Below, in pieces: positions 42,525 to 50,942 of a DNA stretch of 64,000 bases. The translations under genes were made by a program, and so were the position numbers. Location: NCBI RefSeq assembly GCF_900890705.1, contig NZ_CAAHFH010000003.1:558001-622000 (forward strand), given 5' to 3'. Positions within the stretch are counted from its first letter, which is position 1. The number at the start of each line of letters is the position of its first letter. The notes below the pieces were generated by a model that was not told where the DNA came from, made no database searches, and saw nothing but the letters and a program-made list of their open reading frames with translations. The stretch comes from Pontiella sulfatireligans (GTDB lineage Bacteria; Verrucomicrobiota; Kiritimatiellia; Kiritimatiellales; Pontiellaceae).

Positions 42525-43790
42525 CTAAACCTCAACGGCATCCTTGGCTGTTTCGGAATCTTCCGCCAGTTCTTCGCCGCTTTCCGGCTCGATTTTTTCT
42601 CGGAACAGCACGAGGAAAATCACGACCAGCAGGAACGAAAAGACAGTGGTCACGCCCCAGATGGCGTTCCAATTGTACGTCAGCGCTTCCGCCGCCTTGG
42701 TGGTGTATTTATCGATGAGCCAACCGTTGAAATAGTTGCCGATCAATAGGCCGGTGCCGAACGATGCGAGGAAGATGAATCCCTGTGCCTGCGCCTGCAG
42801 TGCCGCCGGGGCTTTCTTGTTGATGTAGATCTGGCCGCCGACAAAGAAGAAGCCAAAGATGATGCCGTGCACCAGGATGGCGACATAGTAGAGCCACGGC
42901 ATGTCGAACTTGCCGCCGCAATAGAACGCCACGTAACGAATAAGCAGCGCAACCAGCCCCACCATCATCGCCCATTTCACACCCATCTTCTTGAGCGCCA
43001 AGGTAACCATGAGCATGAAGAACATTTCGGCAAACTGGCCGAGGTTCATCGTGGCGGTCAGCTGCGTGAAGCCCATCGCCTGCAGAAAAGTGGAGCCGTA
43101 CGACCAGTAGATCGAAAACGGAATCATCACCAGCATGGTAACCAGCACGAAGACCGCAAAGTTTTTGTCCTTCATCAGGCTGAACGAACGCAGGCCAAGC
43201 GCATCAATGACCGAACCCTTTTCTCCCTTGGCCGGCGGCGGGGTTTTCGGCAGCAGCAGCGCAATGAACGCTCCAACAAAACCGATTCCGGCTCCGCAAT
43301 AAAGCGGCAGCGCCGTTCCATCGAACACTTCGACCCCCAAGCCCTTCACGGCAACGAGGCTGAAGACCGCTGCGCACACCCAGCCAATGGAACCAAACAC
43401 GCGAATCTGAGGAAACTGTTCCGCCGGACTGTTGGCCATGGCAATCGAACTGGTCAGTGCCCAGGTCGGCATGTAGCAAAGCATGGCAATCAACAGGAAG
43501 GTAAACAGCATCCCGAATGAAGCCGTCTTCGCCGCTAGAAACAGGAAGGCCGCACTTATGAGGTTCAGCACCAGCAGCACCTTTTCGCTGTTGAAATGCC
43601 GGTCGGCCACCATGCCGATAATCGGCGCCGCCATGCAGCCAAAGGCCATGGTGCTCAGAATGGTTGATTTCTGTGTTCCGCCAATTCCAATGTTGTCGAG
43701 GTATGCGCCCAACGGCACCCACCACACAGCAAACATCATGAACTGCAAAAACATCATTGCGCTAAGCTTGATTCTCGTTCCTATCGGCAT
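42525..43790 (-). CDS. MFS transporter (nucleoside:H+ symporter NupG-like)
   Basis: A 421-residue inner-membrane porter with 12 predicted helices. Start features MMFLQFMMFAVWWVPLGAYL, LPKTPPPAKGEKG in the central loop, FFFVGGQIYINKKAPAALQA and IGNYFNGWLIDKY near helices 10-11 resemble the NHS/NupG family, which takes up nucleosides and, in PVC bacteria, probably sugars. GGAG lies 6 bases before the ATG at 43790. Placed between SDR and kinase genes, it likely imports the desulfated monosaccharide. Confidence 0.9.
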   Translation of the reverse strand: MPIGTRIKLSAMMFLQFMMFAVWWVPLGAYLDNIGIGGTQKSTILSTMAFGCMAAPIIGMVADRHFNSEKVLLVLNLISAAFLFLAAKTASFGMLFTFLLIAMLCYMPTWALTSSIAMANSPAEQFPQIRVFGSIGWVCAAVFSLVAVKGLGVEVFDGTALPLYCGAGIGFVGAFIALLLPKTPPPAKGEKGSVIDALGLRSFSLMKDKNFAVFVLVTMLVMIPFSIYWSYGSTFLQAMGFTQLTATMNLGQFAEMFFMLMVTLALKKMGVKWAMMVGLVALLIRYVAFYCGGKFDMPWLYYVAILVHGIIFGFFFVGGQIYINKKAPAALQAQAQGFIFLASFGTGLLIGNYFNGWLIDKYTTKAAEALTYNWNAIWGVTTVFSFLLVVIFLVLFREKIEPESGEELAEDSETAKDAVEV

Positions 43791-43845
43791 TGCTTGCTCC
43801 TTTTCTGGATTCCTTCTTCTGAACACGGTCTTCCGGCTGCTGCCT

Positions 43846-44607
43846 CTACCTCATCATCATGCCGCCCGTGGCATCGAGCGTGGTGCCGGTCATGTAGGCG
43901 GCGGCATCCGAGGCGAGGAATGTGACAATCGATGCAATCTCCTCCGGTTCGGCGATCCGGTAAAGCGGGATGCGCGCGAGGTAGGAATCGAGTTTGGTTT
44001 CGAGGTTTTTCTTCACCATCTCGGTCTTCACCAGACCCGGTGCGACGGCGTTCACATTGATGCCCTTTGGCGCCACTTCGCGGGCGATCGCGCGGGTCAT
44101 CGAAACCATTGCGCCTTTCGAGCTGTCGTACGGCAGGTGGCCGGACGTCGAACCGAGGAAGGCGGCCTGCGAAGCCACATTAACAATCTTGCCTTTCACT
44201 TCGCGTTCCAGCCAACGCTTAACCATTTCGCGGCTGATAATGAAACACCCCGTCACGTTGACCGAAAAGGTAAATTCCCACTCTTCCTTCGTGTAGGAGG
44301 TGAGGGGGCCGCTCGGGCAATAGGCGGCGTTGTTGACGAGGATGCCGATTTCGCCAATCGCTTCTTCGCACTGGGCAATCATGTCGAAGATATCCTGCTC
44401 CTCGGCCAAGTTGCCCTTGAGCGCAACGGCCTTGACACCGAACTGCTCGGCCAATTCCTTCGCCAACTCCTCCGCCTCGGCGGCGCTGCTGTTGTAGTTG
44501 ATCCCAACGTTCACGCCTTCTTCCGCAAGGTCGCGGCAGATAGCGGTGCCAATCCCTCGCGAGCCGCCAGTGACAAGTGCTGTTTTACTTTTAATATTTA
44601 ACTTCAT
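43846..44607 (-). CDS. Short-chain dehydrogenase/reductase
   Basis: A 253-residue classical SDR. Cofactor motif TGGSRGIG (residues 13-20), NNAAYCPSG (NNAG variant), a Ser in VNVASQAAF, and the catalytic Tyr/Lys in LPYDSSKGA. It is FabG-like but in a sugar operon, so it more likely oxidises a sugar or polyol than acts in fatty-acid synthesis. A TAATTCGTAA-type repeat lies between it and the upstream alcohol dehydrogenase. Confidence 0.92.
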   Translation of the reverse strand: MKLNIKSKTALVTGGSRGIGTAICRDLAEEGVNVGINYNSSAAEAEELAKELAEQFGVKAVALKGNLAEEQDIFDMIAQCEEAIGEIGILVNNAAYCPSGPLTSYTKEEWEFTFSVNVTGCFIISREMVKRWLEREVKGKIVNVASQAAFLGSTSGHLPYDSSKGAMVSMTRAIAREVAPKGINVNAVAPGLVKTEMVKKNLETKLDSYLARIPLYRIAEPEEIASIVTFLASDAAAYMTGTTLDATGGMMMR

Positions 44608-44628
44608 CTCGTTTCCCTCTGTTTTTAC

Positions 44629-44690
44629 GCAACGAGTAATTCGTAACTAAAGCAAATTACGCAACTCGTTAAGAATTACGCGTTAGGGCG
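44629..44690. repeat. AACGAGTAATTCGTAA word repeat
   Basis: AACGAGTAATTCGTAA (44631-44646) is the exact inverse complement of 11849-11864. It is followed by AAATTACGCAACTCGTTAAG and AATTACGCGTTA, inverted words of the same family. Its right end reaches the last codons of the alcohol dehydrogenase gene. Confidence 0.6.
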
Positions 44691-45726
44691 TCAGCACAAC
44701 GCGCAATGATTCCCCGCTCTTCATTAGTTCGTAGGCCTCGAAGATTCCCTCCAACGGCAGCATGTGCGTGGCGAGCAGATCGGCGCGCAGCGTGCCGCCC
44801 GCAATCATTTCGACCGCTTTCGCGACGTGCGCCGGTGTGGAGTCACTAGAACCGACGAGTTTGATTTCGCCATAGTGGACAAGGCGGCTGTCAATGTTCA
44901 GCATGCTTTTACCGACCGGCAGCGAGGCGAACAGGCAGACCGTGCCCTGCTTCCGAACCAAGAAAAGCGCCTGTTCCTGAGGCGACGCCGCCGGAGCGGC
45001 CACGATAACCACATCCGCACCAATGCCATCGGTTTCGTCCTTCACGATTTGTTCCAGATCCTGTTCTGCCGGGTTGACCAGCAGATCGGCGAACGGGCCG
45101 CACTGCGATAAACGGGCAGGATTGATTTCCGCCATAATGATTTTCCCGGCGCCCATTTCGCGGGCAGCGCAGGCGTTCAGGATGCCCATCGGCCCCGCAC
45201 CAATCACGACGACCGAGTCGCCTTCCTGGATATTGCAGTTTTCGCACGAGTTGACCGCGCAGCTGAGCGGTTCGGCCAGCGCAGCGTGTTCAGCTTTTAC
45301 AGATGCCGGGACTTTGATGACGTGGCCGTTTTGGATGGCGCGGGCCGGAATGACAATGTATTCCGCCATGCCGCCTTCATAGGAAAAACCCATCGGCGCC
45401 AGCTCGGCGCAGAGGTTGTTGTGGCCCTTTTTGCAGTAGAAGCATTCGCCGCAAGAAACCGACGTGGCCATCACAATGCGCTCGCCGACGGCAAAACCTT
45501 CGACGGACGCTCCGACATTTTCAATGATGCCGGTAAATTCGTGCCCCATGATGCGCGGCGCCTGGATGCGCGGATTGCCGACAATCATCGACTTGAGGTC
45601 GGTGCCGCATACGGCGCAGGCATCGACCTTGACCAGCAGCTCGTCCGCACCGTTTTCCGGCATGGCGACCTGCTCGACCCGGATGTCGCCGGGCGCGTAG
45701 TAGACCACTCCTTTAATAGTCGCCAT
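44683..45726 (-). CDS. Zinc-dependent alcohol/polyol dehydrogenase (MDR family)
   Basis: A 347-residue medium-chain dehydrogenase. Catalytic zinc ligands are Cys40 in CAVCGTD and His62-Glu63 in MGHEFTG. The structural zinc site is CGECFYCKKGHNNLC. The nucleotide fold has VIGAGPMGILNA. It resembles sorbitol/threonine dehydrogenases. GGAGG lies 8 bases before the ATG at 45726, and the start overlaps the end of deoC by 14 bases, so the two are translationally coupled. Expected to oxidise a sugar alcohol or sugar in the operon's pathway. Confidence 0.92.
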   Translation of the reverse strand: MATIKGVVYYAPGDIRVEQVAMPENGADELLVKVDACAVCGTDLKSMIVGNPRIQAPRIMGHEFTGIIENVGASVEGFAVGERIVMATSVSCGECFYCKKGHNNLCAELAPMGFSYEGGMAEYIVIPARAIQNGHVIKVPASVKAEHAALAEPLSCAVNSCENCNIQEGDSVVVIGAGPMGILNACAAREMGAGKIIMAEINPARLSQCGPFADLLVNPAEQDLEQIVKDETDGIGADVVIVAAPAASPQEQALFLVRKQGTVCLFASLPVGKSMLNIDSRLVHYGEIKLVGSSDSTPAHVAKAVEMIAGGTLRADLLATHMLPLEGIFEAYELMKSGESLRVVLTP

Positions 45727-46399
45727 CTGCAGTGCCTCCATCGAGTACGGCAACGGTGGAGCCAACGCCGAGGCGGTCGGCACCCTGCTCCAGATAGGCC
45801 ACGGCCGTTTCCCAGTCGCGGATGCCGCCGGACGGCTTGACTTCCATCTTGTCGCCCACGGTCTTGATCATGACAGCGATAATATCCGGTGTGGCGGGGG
45901 TGGTGTTGAATCCGGTGGAGGTCTTTACGAAATCGGCGCCGGCTTCATAGGAAAGCTCGCAGGCCTTGGCGATCTGTTCCATGGTCAGGAAGCCGCTTTC
46001 TTGAATAACCTTCACTTTCACGCCGCTGGCATGCGCCACGTCGACAACGGCCTTGATGTCTTCGCGGACGGCGTCGTAGTTGCCGGAAAGAAACTGGCCA
46101 ATGTTCATGACCATGTCGATTTCCTGCACGCCGTCTTCAATCGCCTGCTTGGCTTGGAACGCCTTGACCGGCGCGGCATCCGCACCGTGCGGAAAGCTCA
46201 GCACGCACGAAACCATGACGGGCGAATCCTTCAGCAGCTCGGCGGTCAGCTTCACGTCGCACGGGCGAACGCACATGCTCGCAACGCCGCGCTCAATGCA
46301 CATCGCCGCGTTTTCACGGACGTCAGCTTCGGTTTGGTCGGGTTTCAAAACCGCGTGATCAATCTTTGAGGCAACTTCGGCAACTGTGTATTTGCTCAT
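45713..46399 (-). CDS. deoC: Deoxyribose-phosphate aldolase
   Basis: A 228-residue class I aldolase. The Schiff-base Lys159 lies in GADFVKTSTGF. Asp95 in EIDMVMNIG and Lys188 in EVKPSGGIRD complete the catalytic relay. DERA cleaves 2-deoxyribose-5-phosphate to acetaldehyde and glyceraldehyde-3-phosphate. Here it stands with a kinase and dehydrogenases under a DeoR regulator rather than with nucleoside phosphorylases, so its in-vivo substrate may be another deoxy-sugar phosphate. Confidence 0.93.
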   Translation of the reverse strand: MSKYTVAEVASKIDHAVLKPDQTEADVRENAAMCIERGVASMCVRPCDVKLTAELLKDSPVMVSCVLSFPHGADAAPVKAFQAKQAIEDGVQEIDMVMNIGQFLSGNYDAVREDIKAVVDVAHASGVKVKVIQESGFLTMEQIAKACELSYEAGADFVKTSTGFNTTPATPDIIAVMIKTVGDKMEVKPSGGIRDWETAVAYLEQGADRLGVGSTVAVLDGGTADGDY

Positions 46400-46414
46400 T
46401 CTTTAAATCTCCGT

Positions 46415-46449
46415 TTCTTCAAGTTTCAAATTTCAGGTTTCAAGTTTCC
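46415..46449. repeat. TTTCAAGTTTCAAATTTCAG word repeat
   Basis: Near-direct copies of TTTCAAG/TTTCAAA/TTTCAGG fill the 51-base gap between the second SDR and deoC. This is low-complexity wording, one more family of the intergenic repeats in this window. Confidence 0.5.
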
Positions 46450-46450
46450 G

Positions 46451-47245
46451 CTAATGCATTTCCCTACCGCCGGTAATGTTCACGGCTTGGCCGGTCATGT
46501 AGGCGGCGGCGTCGGAGCAGAGGTAGCAGGTGAGGTTTGAAACGTCGCTGACATAGGCCAGGCGCCCCAGCGGCACTTTGGCGGTGAAGGATTTCACGAC
46601 CTCTTCGCGGGAAGCATCCATGTTCTTGATGTAGTCGGCCGAGACCTTGTCCCACACGCCGGAGTTGTCGGTGATGCCTGGGCATACGCAGTTGACGTTG
46701 ATGTTGCTCTTGGCCAGCTCGAAGGCGAGGCCCTGCGTGAAGGCAATGATCGCGCCCTTGGCGGCGGAATACGGAACCATCAGCGCCGAGCCGGTTTTCC
46801 CGGACTTGGAGGAATAGTTCAGGATCTTTCCGTAGTTGTTCGCCTTCATCAGCGGCACAACATGCTTCACGAAAAAGAACGATCCCTTGCAATTGACCGC
46901 AAACGCGAATTCCCACTCGTCTTCGGTGACGTTTTCAATGTTGTTGCCGTCGCCCGCGCTGCCGGCCACGTTGACGAGGATGTCGATCTTGCCGCCGAGG
47001 AATTCCTTGGCCGCTTCAACCACCGCAACCACTTGGTCTTCCTTCGTGATATTGGCTTCAAGCCCCTTGCATTCCTGCCCTGCGGCAGAAATCTCAGCAG
47101 CCGCAACATCGATCGCGTCCTGCTTGAGGTCGGTGATGAACACCTTTGCGCCATACGTGGCCATGTCCACGGCAACCTGTTTTCCGATCGCACCCGCCGC
47201 GCCGGTAATCAGCGCAGTCTTTCCTGTAAAATCTACCATTCCCAT
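46451..47245 (-). CDS. Short-chain dehydrogenase/reductase
   Basis: A 264-residue classical SDR. TGAAGAIGKQVA is the cofactor motif, VNVAGSAGDGNN takes the place of NNAG, ILNYSSKSG carries the Ser, and VPYSAAKGAI the catalytic Tyr and Lys. The C-terminus AAAYMTGQAVNITGGREMH is typical. It is a paralogue of the SDR at 43846 but clearly diverged. First enzyme gene after the DeoR regulator; a sugar or polyol substrate is inferred from context. Confidence 0.92.
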   Translation of the reverse strand: MGMVDFTGKTALITGAAGAIGKQVAVDMATYGAKVFITDLKQDAIDVAAAEISAAGQECKGLEANITKEDQVVAVVEAAKEFLGGKIDILVNVAGSAGDGNNIENVTEDEWEFAFAVNCKGSFFFVKHVVPLMKANNYGKILNYSSKSGKTGSALMVPYSAAKGAIIAFTQGLAFELAKSNINVNCVCPGITDNSGVWDKVSADYIKNMDASREEVVKSFTAKVPLGRLAYVSDVSNLTCYLCSDAAAYMTGQAVNITGGREMH

Positions 47246-47285
47246 TTTTTGTTTTCCTTTACGTTAAGTTTGCTTGTTCAATTTA

Positions 47286-48065
47286 CTAAACCAGTTCCAC
47301 CGACAGGCCGAATTCCTCCAGCGCCTTGCTGGCTGAAGAGGGCAGTCCGGTATCGGTGATGATGCCGTCGAGAACGTCGAGTCCCATGATGTGTGCAAAA
47401 CCGGCGCGGCCATATTTAGAGGAGTCCGCCAAGAGCAGGCTTTGCTCCGACCGAGAGGCGGCCATTTTCACAATCTCAGCCACCTCCACAAAATCGGCCG
47501 TGATGCCTGTGCCCAGCGAAAAGCCATCCGCCCCCAAGAAGGCCTTCTGAACATGGAAGCGCGTGAGACCCTGAATCGCTTCCGGCCCCAGAATCGCCTC
47601 GGCTGACGGGCGGAACTCCCCGGCCACGACGGTCAGGCGGATGGAGGGATTGATGCGCGCCTGCGGATAGATCAGCGTCGAGTTGGTGACAATGTGGATG
47701 TCGCGCTTGCCGAGGAGATATTTCACCATCAGCGGCGTTGTGGTTCCGGCAACAATCATAATGTTGTCGCCATCCTCCACATGGGAGGCAGCGGCTTTCG
47801 CAATGCGCTCCTTTTCTTCGACCATGTGCTTCTGGCGTTCGAGAATGGACGGATGAAACGCCGGAAATGCGCCTCCGCGGGTACGAACCACCAACCCTTT
47901 GTCGGCCAACGTCTTCAGGTCGCTACGGATGGTTACGGCCGAAACTTCCAGCATTTCGCTGATTTCCGTCACCGTTTTCCCGCTGTCTTCCGACAAAATC
48001 CGAAGGATTTCCTTTTCCCTGCCCAGCATCTGAACCATCGCGCACGCCTTTCGTGATTCTTTCAT
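47286..48065 (-). CDS. DeoR-family transcriptional repressor
   Basis: A 259-residue regulator. The N-terminal winged helix has EILRILSEDSGKTVTEISEM then LEVSAVTIRSDLKTLADKGL. The DeoRC sensor domain has VEDGDNIMIVAGTTTPLMVK, IHIVTNSTLI and KAFLGADGFSLGTGIT, the sugar-phosphate-binding pattern of the family. It is the first gene of the 13-gene minus-strand locus, 40 bases before the SDR, and probably controls it in response to a phosphorylated intermediate. Confidence 0.92.
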   Translation of the reverse strand: MKESRKACAMVQMLGREKEILRILSEDSGKTVTEISEMLEVSAVTIRSDLKTLADKGLVVRTRGGAFPAFHPSILERQKHMVEEKERIAKAAASHVEDGDNIMIVAGTTTPLMVKYLLGKRDIHIVTNSTLIYPQARINPSIRLTVVAGEFRPSAEAILGPEAIQGLTRFHVQKAFLGADGFSLGTGITADFVEVAEIVKMAASRSEQSLLLADSSKYGRAGFAHIMGLDVLDGIITDTGLPSSASKALEEFGLSVELV

Positions 48066-48134
48066 TTCTCTTTTTGAATTGCTTCGTTCTACCCACTAAA
48101 CGTCTTCGATTCAAGTTTTTAGACGGATAAAGAC

Positions 48135-48178
48135 AAAAAAAACGGCTGCCCATCATGGACAACCTCCCTAAACAGCCG
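48135..48178 (-). terminator. Terminator after the GreA/B-like gene
   Basis: On the minus strand CGGCTG (48178-48173) pairs with CAGCCG (48148-48143) across a long loop, followed directly by eight Ts (48142-48135). It separates the GreA/B-like gene from the DeoR-led operon. Confidence 0.7.
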
Positions 48179-48197
48179 ATGGCTGAAGTATCGCGCT

Positions 48198-48665
48198 TTA
48201 TTCAACGGTTATAATCGTTCCTTCCATTCCCGCGCGAAACGAATAAGCCTCGCCCTGCTTTTTATCCAATAATGCTGCGCCAACGGGGGATTCCGGCGTA
48301 ATCACCGTTACCTCGGCCCCGTCGTTCTGCACCTCCACGCCGCCCCCGCACTTAAGCAGGAAGAAAAACAGCGGTTCGCCGCTCATCCGGGCCTGCACGA
48401 GCGCGCCCACACCGATCGGCTTTCCCAAAAAGTCCGAAGGAACAAAACCCCGAAGCTCTTCCACCTGCATGGCCAGCGCCTCGAACTGCTTGGCATGCCC
48501 GCGCGCCAGATACGACTGCTCCAGCCCGCAGGTGTCCCACTTGGTCTCGGCCTTCGCCTCGCCATGGGTCGCCCCAGCCGACGCCGTCTCGTTAGCCGCC
48601 AGCTGCCGCCGAAGCTCCTCTTCGAGCTCCGCCTGCACCGCCTTCAATATTTTCTTCTTATCCAT
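48198..48665 (-). CDS. GreA/GreB-like transcription elongation factor domain protein
   Basis: About 155 residues. The C-terminal half matches the GreA/GreB FKBP-like domain (VTVITPESPVGAALLDKKQG, then EAYSF). The N-terminal half is helical and acidic (LKAVQAELEEELRRQLAANE) but is not a clear Gre coiled coil. It may bind RNA polymerase, like Gre factors or Rnk. The ATG at 48665 has no obvious Shine-Dalgarno sequence. It diverges from the response regulator, and the CATTACG operator lies between them. Confidence 0.8.
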   Translation of the reverse strand: MDKKKILKAVQAELEEELRRQLAANETASAGATHGEAKAETKWDTCGLEQSYLARGHAKQFEALAMQVEELRGFVPSDFLGKPIGVGALVQARMSGEPLFFFLLKCGGGVEVQNDGAEVTVITPESPVGAALLDKKQGEAYSFRAGMEGTIITVE

Positions 48666-48694
48666 AATGCAGTTCAAAATACACATCGCGCCCC

Positions 48695-48751
48695 CATTAC
48701 GAAACCGTAATGAACAATTGAATGTTTTCCAGCGGTTGTAACTGCTAGCCT
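48695..48751 (+). promoter_or_regulatory. Operator-promoter of the two-component system (CATTACG box, site 1)
   Basis: CATTACG-AAAC-CGTAATG (48695-48712) is a perfect 7-bp inverted repeat. Exactly 33 bases later comes TAGCCT (48746-48751), a TAnnnT -10 match. The same box and spacing recur before 53992 and 62199. The implied start is close to the regulator's ATG at 48759, and there is no Shine-Dalgarno sequence, so the message may be leaderless. Confidence 0.65.
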
Positions 48752-48758
48752 ACTCGGC

Positions 48759-49418
48759 ATGAAGGTGCTCGTGGTTGAAGATGAAGAGAAGATTGCGTCG
48801 TTTGTCCACAAGGGGCTCGAGACGCAGGGGTTTTCGGTGACGGTGGCCGACAACGGCGACGACGGCTTTGCCCAAGCGGCATCCCAGGCGTACGATGTCG
48901 TCCTGCTCGACATCATGCTGCCCGGGCGCGACGGCCTCTCCATTCTGAAAGAGCTACGGGAGCAACAGCATTCGGTTCCCGTCATCCTGCTGACCGCGCG
49001 GTCGGAAGCCAACGAACGCGTTGGAGGGCTCAACCTAGGCGCGGACGACTATGTCACCAAGCCCTTTTTCATGGACGAGCTGCTCGCCCGCATCAATGCC
49101 GTTGCCCGGCGCACCAGCGTGCTCCATGCCGGACCGCTGACGCTCAACCTGATTTCCCGCGAAGCGCGCTACGGCGACGAGGAAATTATTTTCGCCCCGC
49201 GCGAATTCAGCTTGCTTGAGCACCTGATGCGCACCCCCGGCAACGTTTTCACCCGCACCCAGCTGCTGGAGCAGGTCTGGGGATATGGGTTTGATCCGCA
49301 AACCAACCTCGTCGATGTCTGCATCCGCCGCATCCGCGAAAAGATCGACCGCGACGGCCGCCAATTCATCGAAACCGTCCGCGGCGTCGGCTACCGTTTC
49401 AATAAAGCCGAAACGTGA
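48759..49418 (+). CDS. OmpR-family response regulator
   Basis: A 219-residue two-domain regulator. The receiver domain has acidic pocket VEDEE, the phosphorylated Asp51 in VVLLDIMLPGRDG, Thr in ILLTARSE and Lys in DYVTKPF. The winged-helix DNA-binding domain (about 125-219) has FAPREFSLLEHLMRTPGNVF and DVCIRRIREKID, then FIETVRGVGYRF. It resembles the CusR/CopR branch. The kinase gene follows after 56 bases. The upstream inverted repeat suggests autoregulation. Confidence 0.95.
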   Translation: MKVLVVEDEEKIASFVHKGLETQGFSVTVADNGDDGFAQAASQAYDVVLLDIMLPGRDGLSILKELREQQHSVPVILLTARSEANERVGGLNLGADDYVTKPFFMDELLARINAVARRTSVLHAGPLTLNLISREARYGDEEIIFAPREFSLLEHLMRTPGNVFTRTQLLEQVWGYGFDPQTNLVDVCIRRIREKIDRDGRQFIETVRGVGYRFNKAET

Positions 49419-49470
49419 GGCGTGAGGCGGAACAATTCTTAACACTTAAAACCTAACCACTTAAAACTCC
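49414..49470. repeat. CGTGAGG and CACTTAAAAC word repeats
   Basis: CGTGAGGCGTGAGG is a tandem pair; CTTAACACTTAAAACCTAAC and CACTTAAAACTCC follow. The response-regulator stop codon (49416-49418) lies within the first word, so the repeat begins inside the gene's end and fills the gap to the kinase. Confidence 0.5.
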
Positions 49471-49474
49471 AACC

Positions 49475-50920
49475 ATGATCCGTTCCTTCAAACTAAAGAT
49501 TGCCCTGTTTAGCGTGCTGCTGTCGGGTGCGATGCTTTTGGCGTTCGGGCTGTTCTTTCTCCAAATGTCGTACAAGATCGGGATCGACCGCACCGACCGC
49601 GAGCTGCGCGCACTCGTTGATGCCGACATGAGCAAATCCCAGCCTTCCAACCACTGGAACCGCTTTAACGACTCGCTGACCGGCTTCTTTGGCGAAGCCG
49701 CGGACAAACAATTTCTTTTGCGCATTAGCGATAAGCAGAACCAGCCTCTTTTTGAATCGGCTCAATGGGAAGAAGAACTCGTTGGCGCCGTACTGCCATC
49801 CGCACCGGAAGCACCGCCGGCTGAACGGCCTTCCGAAAAACAACGCACGGGCCGGCAGCGCAAGAGTGACCGCCCCCCTCCTACAGTGCTACCTCTCGGC
49901 GAGGCTAGGTTCATCACCATCAACAGTTGGCGCATCATGACCGTTGGCAACGCGGAAATCACAGCACAACTCGGGATCAGTCTCGACTCACTGAACGCGG
50001 AAATCGCCCGTTTCCGCAACGCGTTGCTGCTGGCCGTGCCGGTTGCGCTACTACTGATGATCGGCGGCGGGTGGTTGCTGGCCCAGCTTGCCCTGCGCCC
50101 GGTCAACACCATTGCCCGCACAGCCAAAAAGGTAACCGCACTCCATCTGGATGAACGCATCCCCGCCACCAAGGCCGATCATGAATTCCGACAACTCATC
50201 GACATCATCAACGAAATGCTCAACCGGCTCGAAGCCAGCTTCCAGCAGGCTGTGCGCTTTAGCGCCGACGCCGCCCACGAACTAAAGACCCCGCTGACCA
50301 TCCTGCAGGGCGAACTTGAAAACGCCCTGCAAGCCGCCGCCGACGGATCGGCTGATCAACGCACCTATAAGGAATCGCTCGACGAAGTCCAGCGGCTTAA
50401 ATCCATCATCCGCAAGCTGCTCCTGCTTGCGCAGGCCGACGCTGGCCGGCTGCCGCTCAACTTCCAACCCTTGGAATTTTCAAAGATGATCGAAAACCTG
50501 GTCGAAGACATCGGCATCCTCAATCCTGATTTGGAAACGGTCGCCGACATCCAGCCCGGCGTCACCATTGAGGCAGATGCAGGGCTGATTGGACAAATCA
50601 TCCAAAACCTCGCGAGCAACGCCGTCAAGTTCAGTCAGGGCGAACCGCCGGTCACGCTGTCGTTGAAACAAAAAGACGCCGGCGTTGAGTTCATGATTTC
50701 AAACCGCGGCCAAACCATCCCGGCAGAAGACCGTTGCAAAATCTTCGACCGCTTTTACCGCACCGACAAAGCCCGCAGCCGCAAGACCGACGGCACCGGC
50801 CTCGGCCTAAGCCTCGCCCGCGAAATCGCCCTCGCCCACAGGGGCACGCTTGAATTAATGGAATCCAACGAAGACATAACCACCTTCCGCCTAATCCTGC
50901 CGGAAGCAGTCAATGACTGA
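49475..50920 (+). CDS. Sensor histidine kinase
   Basis: A 481-residue membrane kinase, partner of the preceding regulator. Transmembrane segments lie at about 10-32 and 183-205, bounding a periplasmic domain with a Pro/Arg-rich stretch near 110-135 (APEAPPAERPSEKQRTGRQR). A HAMP region follows, then the phosphoacceptor His268 in SADAAHELKTPLTI, the N box in IIQNLASNAVKFS and the G box in KTDGTGLGLSLARE. The signal is unknown; the CusS-like layout could mean a metal, while its apparent targets are sulfo-glycan-type genes. Confidence 0.94.
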   Translation: MIRSFKLKIALFSVLLSGAMLLAFGLFFLQMSYKIGIDRTDRELRALVDADMSKSQPSNHWNRFNDSLTGFFGEAADKQFLLRISDKQNQPLFESAQWEEELVGAVLPSAPEAPPAERPSEKQRTGRQRKSDRPPPTVLPLGEARFITINSWRIMTVGNAEITAQLGISLDSLNAEIARFRNALLLAVPVALLLMIGGGWLLAQLALRPVNTIARTAKKVTALHLDERIPATKADHEFRQLIDIINEMLNRLEASFQQAVRFSADAAHELKTPLTILQGELENALQAAADGSADQRTYKESLDEVQRLKSIIRKLLLLAQADAGRLPLNFQPLEFSKMIENLVEDIGILNPDLETVADIQPGVTIEADAGLIGQIIQNLASNAVKFSQGEPPVTLSLKQKDAGVEFMISNRGQTIPAEDRCKIFDRFYRTDKARSRKTDGTGLGLSLAREIALAHRGTLELMESNEDITTFRLILPEAVND

Positions 50921-50942
50921 TGCCGGAACGTGCAATGGATAA

